This document shows positions 23,101 to 35,550 of a stretch of DNA of 64,000 nt, piece by piece. Both the position numbers and the translations under genes were made by a program. How positions within the stretch are numbered: the stretch's first letter is position 1; every line of letters begins with the position of its first letter. The notes under the pieces were generated by a model. The model was not told where the DNA came from. It was given only the letters and a program-made list of their open reading frames with translations, and made no database searches. The stretch is taken from NCBI GenBank assembly GCA_029961685.1, contig JARWKL010000015.1, positions 13,762,801 through 13,826,800 on the forward strand, written 5' to 3'. Origin of the DNA: Aristolochia californica. Taxonomy: Eukaryota; Streptophyta; Magnoliopsida; Piperales; Aristolochiaceae.

Positions 23101-26100
23101 CTTCCAAACCATAAGTCATTTCTAACAAAAATTATAGCAGTTATGCATCATTAATCGATCAAAATCATTACGATGATGTATGATTGTTCGGTCAGCTTTC
23201 TGTAAATGGGGAAAAAGTGGGTTGTTTGGTTCGGGTAAATATCCCACCGCACGTTAACTTGAGAATTTAATATTTTCTATTTCTTGAAATTTATGGATCA
23301 TTAGGTCATTTGCATCTTCAACATGTTTGAGGCATGCATATCTATATTTAAAACATGTTAGGCTAAATTAGAAATCTCTTTCTTATAAAATTCAAATATA
23401 TTCGGGGGTTGTACAAGTGGAATTTTTCAAACTTGAATAACGAAACTTTGGTGTTCATTTTTAGTGCGTGAAATTTTTTTCTTCACTTACATTTATTATA
23501 GTTTTCAATTTTTTGCATCCATAAACTCTAAAATTTTTATTTCATTGCGATCTATTTGCCTCATCTTTTTGTTTACGTGAAAAAAGGGAGAGTGAAAACT
23601 GAAGTTTGGATTTGAAAAAAAAATGAACATACAAAATGGACATGCACAAATGTAGAGAGAGATAATTCCAAAAAGTATCTGTAATTTTTAGGGATTGTAA
23701 ACTCTTTTATTTTTTTATATATTATGTTTTTCAATCATTGAAAAAGGGGTGGCGTGGGATTTTTAACAGAGTGTTGACTCCCAAACCATAAGTCATTTCT
23801 AATAAAAATTATAGCCATTACGCATCATTAATTGATCATGACCTTTACAATGATCTACAATTGTTATGTCCGCTTTTTGGAAATGTGAAAAAAGTGGGTT
23901 GTTTGGCTCGGGTAAATATCCCATCGCACGTTAACTTGATATTTGAATTTTTTCTACTAGAATTATTTGGATCATTAGGTCATTTGCATCTTCAACATAT
24001 TTCAGGCATGCATATCCATATTTAAAATGTGTTAGGATCAATTAAAAATCTCTTTCTTATAAAATTCCAAGCTATTTGGAGGTTGTACTAATGGAATTTC
24101 CCAAACATGGACCACAAAACTTTGGAGTTCATTTTTAGTGCGTGAAATTTTTTTATTCACATACATTTGTTATAATTTTAAATTATTCGCATTAAGAAAC
24201 TCTAAAATTTTCATTTAGTTGTGATTTTTTTGCCTTATCTTTTTAATTACTAGAAAAAAGAAAAAGTGAAAACTCTAGTTTGGATTTGAAAAAAAATTGA
24301 ACAGCCAAAATGGAATTGGACAAACGCAGAGATAGATAATTCCAAAAAGTATGTGTAATTTTTAGGGATTGTAAACTCTTTTAGTTTTCTTATATATTAA
24401 GTTTTGCAATCATCGGAAAAAGGGTGGTGATGGATTTTTAATTGAGTGTTAACTCCCAAACCATAAGTGAGTTCTAACAAAAATTATAACCATTAGGCCT
24501 CATTAATCGATCATAACCTTTACAATGATCTATGATTGTTAGGTCTGCTTATTGTAAATGGGCAAAAAGTGGGTTGTTTGGCTTGGGTGAATATCCCACC
24601 GCACGTTAACTTGAGATTTTAATTTTTTCAACTCCTTGAATTTTTTGGATCATTCGGTCATTTGCATCTTTAACATATTTCAGGCATGCATATCCATATT
24701 TAAAAAATCTTAGGATCAATGACAAATCTCTTTCTTAAAAAATTCCAAAGTATTACGGGGTGGGTTGTACTAGTGGAATTTCCCAAACTTGGATAACAAA
24801 ACTTTGGAGTTCATTTTTAAAGCGTGAAATTTTTTTCTTCTCGTACCTTTATTATAGTTTTCAAATTTTTCACACATAAATTCTAAAATTTTTATCTCGT
24901 TGTGATGTATTTGCATTATCTTTTTTTTTACGAGAAAAAAGGGAGAGTGAAAACTCTAGTTTCGATTTGAAATAAAATTGAACATACAAAATCGAAATGC
25001 ACAAATGCAGAGAGATATAATTCAAAAAAGTATATGTGATTTTTCGGGATTGTAAACTCTTTTATTTTTTTAATATATTAGGCTTTGCAATCATCGAAAA
25101 AGGGAGAGGGGGGGGAGGTTAGGGGAGGCGAGGGATTTTTAACTGAGTGTTAACTGCCAAAGCATAAGTCATTTCTAACAAAAATTATAGCCATTACCCA
25201 TCCTTAAGTGATCATAAACTTCACAATGATCTATGATTGTTAGGTCTGCTTTTTGTAAATGGGTAAAAAGTGGGTTGTTTGGCTCGGGTAAATATCCCAC
25301 TGCACGTTAACTTGAGGTTTTAATTTTTTCTACTCCTTGACATTTTTGGATCATTAGGTCATTTGCATCTTCAACATGTTTCAGACATGCATATCAATAT
25401 TTAAAACATCTTAGAATTACTTATAAATCTCTTTCTTAAAAAATTCCATCCTATTAGGGGGTTGTACTAGTGGTGAAAAATTTTCAACATGTATCAGTGC
25501 GTGAAATATTTTTCTTCACTTACATTTATTATAGTTTTCAATTTTTTGCATACATAAACTATAAAATTTTCATTTCGTTGTCATCTATTTGCCTTATCTT
25601 TTTTATTACCAGAAAAAAAGGCAAAGGGAAAACTCAAGTTTGGATTTGAAAAAAGATTGAACATCCAAAATGGAAATGCACAAATACAGAGAGAGATAAT
25701 TCCAAAAATTATGTTTGATTTTTAGGGATTGTAAAATTTTTTAGGGTTTTTACATATTAGGTTTTGCAATCATCGAAAAAGGGGGGCGAGGGATTTTTAA
25801 CTAATTGTTGTCTCCCAAACCTTAAGTCATTTTTTAAAAAAATTATAGCTGTTACGCATCATTAATCGATCAAAACCTTTACGATGATGTATGATTGTTA
25901 GGTTAGCTTCCTGTAAATGGGCAAAAAGTGGGTTGTTTCGCTCGGGTAAATATCCCATCGTACGTTAACTTGAGAATTTAATATTTTATACTCCTTGAAA
26001 TTTTTTGATCATTAGGTCATTTGCATCTTCAACATGTTTCCGACATGCATATCCATATTTGAAACTAGTCAGGATCAGTTAGAAATCTCTTTCTTATAAA

Positions 26101-29018
26101 ATTCTAAGCTATTTGGGGTTTGTACTAATGGAATTTCCCAAACATGGATCACAAAACTTTGGTGTTCATTTATAGTGCGTGAAAATTATTTCTTCACTTA
26201 CTCTTATTACAGTTTCAATTTTATGCATATATAAACTCTAAAATTTTGATTTCGTTGAGATCTATTTGCCTTATCTTTTAGTATAAGAGAAAAAAATGGT
26301 GAGGGAAAACTCTTGTTTGGATTTTTAAAAAAATTGAACATCCAAAATGGACATGCACAATTGCAGAGAGAGATAATTCCAAAAAGTATATGTTATTTTT
26401 TAGATATTTTAAAATATTTTAGTTTTTAATATATTAGGTTTTGCAATCATCGAAAAGGGGGGGGAGGGATGTTTAACTGAGTGTAGACTCCCAAACCATA
26501 AGTCATTTCTAACAAAAATTATAGCCATTACGCATCATTAATCAATCAAAACCTTTCTGATTAGGGTTTAGGTCTGCTTTTGTAAATGGGCAAAAAGCGG
26601 GTTGTTTAGCTCGGGTAAATATCCCACCACACGTTAACTTGAGATTTTTATTTTTTCTACTCCATGAAATTTTTGGATCATTAGGTCATTTGCATCTTTA
26701 ACATGTTTCAGGAATGCTCATCCATATTGAAAACATGTTAGGATCAATTACAAAACTTGTTCTTATAAAATTCCAAGCTATTAGGGGGTTGTACTAGTGG
26801 AATTTCCCAAACATGGATAACAAAACTTCGTTGTTCATTTTTAGTGCGTGAAAAAATTTTCTTCTCTTACATTTATTATAGTTTTCTATTTTTTGTTAAC
26901 AAAAACTCTAAAATTTTTATTTCGTAGTGATTTATTTGCCTTATCTTTTTGTTTAAGAGAAAAAATGGTGAGTGAAAACTCAAGTTTGGATTTGAAAAAA
27001 AATTGAAAATCCAAAATGGAAATGCATAAATGCAAAGAGAGATAATTCCAAAAAGTATCTGTTATTTTTAGGGATTGTAAACTCTTTTAGTTTTTAATAT
27101 ATTAGGTTTTGCAATCATCGAAAAAGGGGGGCGAGGGATTTTTAACTGAGAGTAGACTCCCAAACCATAAGTCATTTCTTACAAACATTATAGCCTTTAC
27201 GCATCATTAATCGATCAAAACCTTTCTGATGATCTGTGATTGTTACGTATGCTTTTTGTAAATAGGTAAAAAGTGGGTTGTTTAGCTCGGTTAAATATCC
27301 CACCACATGTTAACTTGAAATTTTAATTTTTTATACTCCTTGAAATTTTTGGATCATTAGGGCATTTGAATCTTCAACATGTTTCAGGAATGCTCATCCA
27401 TAATTAAAACATATTATGATCAATTAGAAATCTCGTTCTTATAAAATTCCAAGCAATTAGGGGGTTGTACTAGTGGAATTTCCCAAACATGAATAACAAA
27501 ACTTTGGTGTTCATTTCTAGTGAGTGAAAAAAATTTCTTCACTTACATTTATTATAGTTTTCAATTTTTGGCATACATAAACTCTAAATATTTCATTTCG
27601 TTGTGATCTATTTGCCTTATCCTTTTGTTTACTAGAAAAAAGGGAGATTGAAAGCTCAAGTTTGAATTTGAAAAAAAAATTAAGTTCCAAAATGGAAATT
27701 CACAAATGCAAAGAGAAATAATTCCAAAAAGTATGTGTGATTTTTATGGATTTTAAACTCTTTTAGTTTTTTATATATTAGGTTTTGCAATCATCGGTAA
27801 AGAAAGGGTGAGAGATTTTTAACTGAGAGTTGACTCCCAAACTGTAAGTCATTTTTTACAAAAACTATAGCCATTATGCATCATTAATCGATCAAAACAT
27901 TTACGATGATCTATGATTGTTAGGCCAATTCTTGTAAATGGGGCAAAAGTTGGTTGTTTGGCTCGGGTAAATATCCCAGCTCACCTTAACTTGAGAATTT
28001 AATATTTTCTACTCTTTGAAATTTTGGGATCATCAGGTCATTTGTATCTTCAACTAGTTTTAGGCATGCATATCCATATTTAAAACATGTTAGGATCAAT
28101 TAGGAATCTCTTTCTGATAAAATTCCAACCTATTAGGTGGTTGTACTAGTGAAATTTCCCAAACATGGATCACAAAACTTTAGTGTTCATTTTCAGCGCA
28201 TGAAAATTTTTTCTTCACTTACATTTATTATAGTTTTCAATTTTTTGCATACATAAACTCTAAAATTTTCATTTCTTTGTGATCTATTTGCCTTATTTTT
28301 TTATTACGAGAAAAAAAAGAAAGTGAAAACTCAAATTTGGTTTAAAAAAAATTGAACATCCAAAATGGAAATGCACAAATGCAGAGAGAGATAATTCCAA
28401 AAAGTATATGTTATTTTTATGGATTTTAAACTCTTTTAGTTTTTAATATGTTAGGTTTTGCAATCATCGAGAAAGGGGAGGCGATGGATTTTTAACTGAG
28501 TGTTGACTCCTAAACCATAAGTCATTTCTAAAAAAATTATAGCCATTATGCATCATTAATCAATCATAACCTTTACAATGATCTCTGATAGTTAGGTCTG
28601 CTTTTTGTAAATGGGCAAAAAGTGGGTTGTTTGGCTCGGGTAAATATCCCACCGCATGTTAACTTGAGAATTAATTTTTTCAACTCCTTGAAATTTTTGG
28701 ATCATTAGGTCATTTGCATCTTCAACATGTTTCAGGCATGCATATCCATATTAATCACATGTTAGGATCAATTAGAAATCTCTTTATTATAAAATTACAA
28801 ACTATTAGTGGGTTGTTCTAGTGAAATTTTCCAAACATGGATCACAAAACGTTGGTGTTCATTTTTAGTGCGTGAAAAGTTTTTCTTCACTTTCTTTTAT
28901 TATAGTTTTAAATTTTTTACATTCATAAACTCTAAAATTTTCATTTTGTTGTGATCTATTTGCCTTAACTTTTTATTACGAGAAAAAGGGGAAAGTGAAA
29001 ACTCAAGTTTGGATTTGA

Positions 29019-29710
29019 GGGACACTCCTTTATTGCAGACTTCTTGGTGATTCCATTGGCAGGATTTGATTTGGTACTTGGAGTTACATGGCTCCAACAG
29101 TTGGGGCCTATTTTGTGGGATTTTCAGGCTCTACTATGACCTTCACAGAGGACCAATGTCAGATCACATTGCATGGCACCCAGGCACCAGTGCCCTGCGC
29201 ACTTCAGGTTGTTTGGGTCCAGAGCACCGACAACTGTAAGTTATCTCAATTACTTATAGACATTAATGATATATTTCATGAACCTATTGCTCTTCTGCCT
29301 ATTCGCCACTGTGATCACAACATCCGATTGAAGATGGGAACTGAACCTCTGATGGTTCGGCCTTACTGTTACCCCCACCTACAAAAGGATGAAATTGAGA
29401 TGCAGTGCCAAAATATGCTTGCCCAAGTAATTATTCAGCCAAGCAGGTCTCCTTTCTCATCCCCGGTATTACTGGTAAGAAAGTATGATAAGTCATGGAG
29501 GTTTTGTGTGGACTAAAGGCAACTCAAGGCTCACACAATTAAAGACAAATTTCCAATCCCAATGGTGGATGAGTTGCTAGATGAGTTACACGGTGCCACT
29601 ATATTTACCAAGCTGGACCTGAAGTTTGGCTATCATCAGATCCGCGTTCATCCTTCAGATGTGGAGAAGACAACATTTCGCATGCACCACGGTTATTTCG
29701 AGTTTCTCGT
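29019..29710 (+). pseudogene. pol: Ty3/gypsy pol fragment, left part (protease end and reverse transcriptase)
   Basis: Satellite changes to coding-like sequence at about 29019. A first segment (frame starting 29020) matches the C-terminal end of a gypsy protease, with the residues LVLGVTWLQQLGPI. From about 29280 the N-terminal half of the RT lies in another frame, so there is a frameshift between them. Visible RT marks are the PLMVRPYCYPHLQKDEI entry motif, SPFSSPVLLVRK, FCVD followed by a TAA stop where the family has tyrosine, and [13 protein letters not shown] with a catalytic aspartate. The RT is cut at residues FLV by the copia element and continues at 35551. Gag and the protease N-terminus are absent on this side. 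It is not functional. Confidence 0.9.
29706..29710 (+). repeat. 5-bp target site duplication, left (CTCGT)
   Basis: CTCGT lies directly before the left LTR and is repeated exactly at 35546-35550 after the right LTR. This is the typical footprint of an LTR retrotransposon integrase. Removing the element and one copy rejoins the gypsy RT in frame at its conserved turn motif. Confidence 0.95.
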
Positions 29711-30104
29711 TGTAGAATTTAGGATCTCATGAAAGGAACTTTAGATCAACAAGAAAGAAGAAGAAGAAGAAGAAGAGAGAAGGAGAAGAGAAGAAGAAGA
29801 ACGTGGAAGAAGAGAGTTTGGATTATGGGAGAAGAGGGTTGCGTCAAAAAGTAAAATAAGGGCTGGACGAATTTGTGGAAAGAGAGGAGAGTGCTTCAAT
29901 GCCCTACCTCTTAGCCAATGCCTTTATTTATAGTTTTACAATACCCTTAGGGCTACAACTTGATAAAACAAAAGACATAAAAGGAACACATATTTACACT
30001 TCTATGCCATCTTTATAAAAACTACCATATTTTACACATATGCCACTCCTTTGACGTGTGGGCTTCTTATCTTGAGCTCGTGGGCTTGAGCCCATCTTTC
30101 AACA
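29711..30104 (-). repeat. Copia 3' LTR
   Basis: 394 bp, plus-strand ends TGTAGAATTT and CTTTCAACA, matching the right LTR. It holds a (GAA)n-type purine stretch near 29754-29800 and, on the minus strand, a TATA-like CTATAAATAAAGG (about 29921-29933). As the downstream LTR it would supply polyadenylation in the element. Confidence 0.93.
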
Positions 30105-30117
30105 CTCCCCCTCAAGC
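30105..30117 (-). promoter_or_regulatory. Copia polypurine tract
   Basis: The minus strand reads CTTGAGGGGGAG directly before the 3' LTR. This purine run is the expected plus-strand DNA primer site. It also lies at the very end of the RNase H coding region. Confidence 0.85.
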
Positions 30118-33100
30118 TGGAGGAGAAAAGACATCATAAATACCCAGCTTGCCACTTATAAACGATAGGATTTTAGATGTAACGGGTTTAGTGAGAATAT
30201 CAGCTACTTGCTCTTGAGATGACACATGTTTGAGAGAGATTATTCCTACTTGAAACTTCTCCCGTATAAAATGACAATCCACCTCAATATGTTTAGTTCT
30301 TTCATGAAAAACTGGATTTGAAGTGATATGAATAGCTGCTTGATTATCACAATACAGATTCATGGACCCCTTTTTATAAAAACCTAGTTCGGTAAGAAGG
30401 GTCCTAATCCATAAAAGTTCACTAACGGTATGGGCCATAGCTCTGTATTTTGCTTCAGAGCAGGATCTTGCAACCACATTTTGCTTCTTACTTTTCCATG
30501 TTACCAAGTTTCCCCCAACCAGAGTACAATATCCTGATGTAGATTTTCTATCATCAGGAGATCTAGACCAATTTGCATTTGAGAAGCCTTCTATATTGTA
30601 GTGCCCATATTTTTTATACAGCAATCCTCTTCCTGGAGCTCCTTTTAGATAACATAATATTCTCTCTAAAGCCTGCCAGTGGGTAATTTGTGGTTTGTGC
30701 ATGAATTGACTCACCACACTTACAACATATGATATGTCTGGCCTAGTTGCCGTGAGATAAATCAGTTTTCCCATGAGTCTTTGATATTTGCCAATATCAA
30801 TATCTTCTTCATTTGTGGCACATAATTTTACATTTGTATCCATAGGTGTGTCAACTGGTCTACAACCCTTCATTCATGTTTCTTCAAGGAGATCCAAGAC
30901 ATATTTCCTTTGAGACAATATTATCCCATGTTTGGATTGAAGAACTTCTATACCCAAAAAATATTTAAGCATACCAAGGTCTTTAGTCTTGAATTCCTGA
31001 CATATCATCTGTTTCACCTCTTGTATGCTCAAAGCATCATCACCGGTTAAGATAATATCATCCACGTATACGGCCAATAATATTTTCCATTTGACCGTAT
31101 CTTTATAATATACGAAATGATCAACTGAGCACCGATGAAAACCAAACCGTAGGAGTGTTTGACTAAATTTATAAAACCAAGCCCGAGGGGACTGCTTAAG
31201 CCCCTATAAAGACTTTTTTAATCGGGATTTTGACTCCCCCCTCAATCACATAACCAGGTGGTTGAACCATATAAATTTCCTCACTGATATCACCATTTAA
31301 AAAGTATTTTTAACATCCAACTAATAGACGGGCCATGAGGAGTTAGTAGCAATAGATAAGATGATGCGTACCGAATTCAATTTTGCAATAGGAGAGAAGG
31401 TCTCCTCATAATCTATCCCATAGCACTGCGTATAGCCCTTAGCAACTAGTCGAGCTTTAAGACAAGCAACCGATCCATCCGGATTATGTTTCACCAAAAA
31501 AACCCATTGACAACCAACCGGTCTTTTACCTTTCGGGAGTGATGTTAAGTACCAGGTTTGGTTTTCATATAAGGCGTGCATTTCTTCATCCATAGCCGCC
31601 TTCCATCCTGAATGTCTCAGGTCCTCCTGATATGACTGTGGAACGGAAGTAGAAGAAAGGGACACAAGAAACTGAAAACACACGGAAGACAAGCGATGGT
31701 GAGACATAAAATTTGAGATAGGATGCGAAGTAGTACAGGAGCGACGTTCTTTTCTTAAAGCAATAGGCCGAGTATCAAATTCAGGCCCATACATAGGAGG
31801 AGAAGGACTTACCTCAGGTGGATCTGACAACTCCACAGGTGAAGGTACGGCCGGTGCATCAGGGGATGGATCCACTTCAAGATTGAACGGCACAAGCGGA
31901 CAAGGAGTAGTAGAAGGACAAGTCCATCCTGGAGGAGCATCATGGGAGGAGTAGAAGGGAGTGTCCTCAAAGAAAGTCACATCCCTAGAGATAAACATCC
32001 TCCAAAGGGTAGGATTATAACAGACATAACCTTTCTGGGTGCGAGAGTATCCCAAAAAAATGCACTTCATAGACCGAGGATCAAGTTTATTTTTATGTGG
32101 AGATGTAACATGAACAAAACACGTACATCCAAACACTTTCAAAGGAAGAGAAAAAGGATCTTCACCATTAAATAACACAGAGTAAGGAGTTTTATGATGA
32201 AGGAATGATGAAGGTAACCTATTAATGAGAAAGCATGCTGTAAGTATAGCATGAGGCCAATAGAAATAGGGTACCTTCATGGAGTAGAGGAGGCCCCGAG
32301 CAACTTCAAGAAGATGACGATTCTTCCTTTCAGCAACACCATTTTGTTGAGGAGTATAGGCACATGATGTTTGATGAATAAGCCCATTACTCTCACAAAA
32401 TGATTTGAAGTCATGAGACATGTATTCCTTAGCATTATCAGATCTAAGGGTTTGAATTTTCTTCCCAAATTGTGTCAAGACCATAGCATGAAATTTTTTA
32501 AACAAAGGAAGAATTTTGGAACGCTCTTTAAATAGAAATAACCAAGCCACTCGAGTAAAATCATCAACAAAAATGACAAAATATTTAACTTGGGAAATAT
32601 TTGAGACACATAAAGGGCCCCATACATCAGAATGTATTAGCTCAAATGGAGCAGTACTTATAGTTGTAAGACGAGGAGAATATGTACTCCTGACATGTGT
32701 ACTTAATTGACAAACCTCACAACTGATATTAGAAAGTCCTTTTAAAGATGGAACCAAAGAACGAAGTGAAGGGGTAGATGGATGACCAAGTCGGTTGTGC
32801 CAAAGTTGGGTCTCAGATGTAGTGGACGATAATGCAGCTAATGGTGGAAGAGTGAAGTAGTACAAACCCCCCTTTTCATGGCCGCCACCAATCACCTGCT
32901 TCGTAGTGAGATCTTGAAAGACACAAGAAGACGGTGAGAAGGTGATAGAGCAATTTAATTGTTTGGTCAATTGGCTAACCAAAAGCAAATTTAAAGGAAA
33001 TTGAGGAACAAACAAAACATCTTGAAGGGGAATAGATGAAGTAAGAGAGGAGTAACCTTTGCCAAGGACCTTGGTTTGGGTACCATCAGCAATAGTAACG

Positions 33101-34242
33101 AATTTATGAGGATAACAAGGAGATAAGGACTGCAACAAGTGTTTGTTACCTGATAGATGTTCGGAGGCCCCGAAGTCGATGATCCAAGAGGAAGAGGAAG
33201 AAGAGGAAGAAAGCATACCTGAGGCAATAGTTGTGGCAGTAGTAGATGATGAGGGAATAGATGATTCCATGAAGGACTTCATTTTCTGAAATGCAGCATA
33301 GTCCTCAGTCGTAAGAGTGACATTTTTGGATGATGATTCAGCCTTATCTTCATTTTTCTCAACGTTAACTGAGACTGGGTTAGTTGTGGCCCAATCAGGC
33401 TTGCCATGAAGTTTCCAGCATGATGCCACAAGGTGGTTCTGACGGCCACAATAAGTGCAAAGTTGATGCTCAGTACGAAAAGAATTCTGACCCATTCTAC
33501 CACCTCTATTTTGAGCCCCTCTCATAGTTCGACCCCCTCTCATATTTCTGCCCCGTCCTCGGGATGAGGAAGATGTTCCCCGATTGCCAGAGAACATCAC
33601 CGATGGAGCATCAATAGGAGAAGGAGGGGATGGATCCGGTATCCTAAGTAATGTAGCACTAATATCATTGAAGGATGGAAGAGCAGAAGAACTTAGAAGT
33701 TGAGTTTTGGCCACCTCAAGGTATAGTTTAATATTCGATAAGCAAATGGCTGCTGCCAAAGCTTCTCTTTGCCGTTCTTGAACGGAAATATCAGTGGAAT
33801 ATGGCTGAGCTAGTTTCCATTCTTGAAGAAAACCACGAAACTGTGCCAAAAATTCGTGAATATTATCTCCATGTTTCGTATGCAGCATGTTTTGTAAGAC
33901 ATCATATATTTTTTGTAATGAAGCAGTGCTTGAGTAAAGCTTGGCACAAGTGTCCCATATGTTCTTGGCGGTTTCCAAGTGGACCACATTGTTGGCCACC
34001 TACTCTTCCATGCTATTAATGAGCCAACTTATCACCATGTTATCATCCTTAACCCACTTGTGGTAGGACGCATCTTCATCATCAATCGGATGAGGAAAGT
34101 TAACAACATGGCGCAAGAGGTCACGAGTAATAAGAACCCTCCGAACTGATTGTGACCAGCTCATGTAATTGGAGAGACCTCTAAGTGGAATTGTAGTAAT
34201 ACGGAGTATATCACTCTTATTACTATTGTATCCAATATCCAT
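30112..34242 (-). pseudogene. gag-pol: Copia gag-pol polyprotein, broken
   Basis: The gag start (ATG at 34242) runs 80 codons to an in-frame TAG at 34000-34002, then the same frame stays open for 892 codons (33999-31321). Residues below count from the codon after that stop. A CCHC zinc knuckle lies at 181-194 (C-x2-C-x4-H-x4-C). The protease site at 275-277 reads D-F-G where D-S-G or D-T-G is normal. The integrase zinc motif uses H401, H406, C427 and C430, and the DD35E core is D458, D521 and E557. RT begins near residue 805. Between 31321 and 31077 the RT has several stops and at least one frameshift. YVDD follows at about 31066, a TGA at 30874-30876, then RNase H with SCSEAKYRAM and YCDNQAAI. 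Domains and order are those of Ty1/copia. The stops, frameshift and changed protease site make activity very unlikely. Confidence 0.93.
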
Positions 34243-35142
34243 TATGAGGCAAGTAAAATATGGAGGTCAAGGGAAAAGGCCTTCTTCAAAGAACAATTAC
34301 TCTATGTAATTTGAAGAACCCGTAGACCAAATCACCAACAAAAGAGAACAAGAACCAATTTCTTTCACAAGGGCAAGCACCAAATTATCAACAAATTTGT
34401 GCCTTTAGAAATTGATAATTAAATCCAGCAATCACTCAACTTCTCTTGTATTCATAAGAACAAAGAGAAGAAAGTAGATGCAACCGATTAGGCCTTAATC
34501 CAAACTCCAACACAAATGAGCAATAGACAAAAATTTAGAGAAGATTTAACGACAAACCAAGACACTTGGAAGAGATTTATCTTCAGCTCATGGGAGACTT
34601 CAACGTAAGAAAAAATTCAATTGTTGAAGTTAAAAAAAGGGAACTACAAAGGGTAAATGGCTGTTGGCATTTCATCAAACATGTAACGGGCATCCAACAA
34701 CACAACACAAACACAAGAGCAACCTAAAGTAGGAGAAGATACAGCAACATGTGTTGGAATTCTACCTCAAATGAGATGGATCCAAATTACATAAAGGTAA
34801 TTGAATTTCACCCATCAATCTTAATAAGATGCAAACAAAAATAAGATGCAAACAACAAATGATCTTGATCACTCTTGTAATTGATTTACAAAGAGTCAAG
34901 ATTATAACATCAATTTAGTCATAGAAATAAATCTTTACAACATATAAAGACTTATCTTGACTTGATGTGACTCAAAATTCAAGAAGTAAAGAAAAACAGT
35001 AAAAAGGAGTATGTAAATAAGAAAAGGAAAGTAAAAAAACGTAAATAAGAACATGATGAACTTATCTCTTTATGACTGAACTCCTTTTACAACTTCTTGA
35101 ACAGATTTCATAATAACTCCATGAAGAGATCCTAAACTCCTT
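34243..35142 (-). other. Copia 5' untranslated leader
   Basis: 900 bp between PBS and gag start, A-rich on the plus strand, with no long ORF. It would carry the packaging signal in an active element. I see no separate gene in it. Confidence 0.7.
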
Positions 35143-35154
35143 GCTCTGATACCA
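35143..35154 (-). promoter_or_regulatory. Copia primer binding site (tRNA-iMet)
   Basis: The minus strand reads TGGTATCAGAGC immediately after the 5' LTR end TACA, with no spacer. It is a perfect match to the canonical initiator-Met PBS. Confidence 0.93.
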
Positions 35155-35545
35155 TGTAGAATTTAGGATCTCATGAAAGGAACTTTAGATCAACAAGAAA
35201 GAAGAAGAAGATGAAGAGAGAAGGAGAAGAGAAGAAGAAGAACGTGGAAGAAGAGAGTTTGGATTAAGGGAGAAGAGGGTTGCGTCAAAAAGAAAAATGA
35301 GGGCTGGACGAATTTGTGGAAAGAGAGGAGAGTGCTTCAATGCCCTACCTCTTAGCCATTGCCTTTATTTATAATTTTACAATACCCTTAGGGCTACAAC
35401 TTGATAAAACAAAAGACATAAAAGGAACACATATGTATACTTCTATGCCATCTTTATGGAAAGTACCATATTTTACACATATGCCACTCCTTTGACGTGT
35501 GGGCTTCTTGTCTTGAGCTCGTGGGCTTGAGCCAATCTTCCAACA
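35155..35545 (-). repeat. Copia 5' LTR
   Basis: 391 bp, same termini as the left LTR. In element orientation this is the upstream LTR and would hold the promoter. The TATA-like site is noted separately. It differs from the left copy at about 14 positions and by 3 bases in the GAA stretch. Confidence 0.93.
35361..35374 (-). promoter_or_regulatory. Candidate TATA box of the copia LTR
   Basis: The minus strand reads TTATAAATAAAGGC in the 5' LTR, a good TATA match. The other LTR has CTATAAATAAAGGC at the same place. It is the most TATA-like sequence in the LTR. The start site is not determined. Confidence 0.5.
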
Positions 35546-35550
35546 CTCGT
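35546..35550 (+). repeat. 5-bp target site duplication, right (CTCGT)
   Basis: Exact repeat of 29706-29710 flanking the copia element. Confidence 0.95.

Larger units (their letters stand above)
10007..29018 (+). repeat. Satellite array, block 2 (~19 kb)
   Basis: Roughly 28 monomers in the same orientation as block 1. Internal deletions make short monomers near 14161 (about 300 bp missing) and 22140 (most of a monomer missing). A scrambled stretch lies near 25470, where a piece resembling the tcaacatgtttcag segment is inserted. The block ends abruptly within the ctcaagtttggatttga segment, where the gypsy fragment begins. No gene or RNA feature was seen. Confidence 0.95.
29711..35545 (-). mobile_element. 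Complete Ty1/copia LTR retrotransposon, inactivated
   Basis: 5.8 kb element on the minus strand with left LTR 29711-30104, right LTR 35155-35545, PPT, tRNA-iMet PBS and a perfect CTCGT target duplication. The internal order is gag, protease, integrase, RT, RNase H; integrase before RT defines Ty1/copia. A hand count between the LTRs gives about 14 substitutions in ~391 aligned bases plus one 3-base indel, roughly 3.6 percent divergence. The insertion is thus fairly recent and younger than the gypsy element it sits in. In-frame stops and a frameshift in gag-pol make it non-autonomous. Confidence 0.95.

Noticed and set aside
1270..29000. Many 60-100 codon ORFs on both strands with similar sequences (for example at 1270, 2560, 15123, 22835)
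   Set aside because: They recur because the satellite recurs. They shift frame or break between monomers and show no start, length or codon constraint. The same applies to the ORFs at 39389-47000 and 54632-63536.
31942..34019. Plus-strand ORFs of 64-77 codons across the copia element
   Set aside because: They are antisense shadows of the gag-pol frame on the minus strand.
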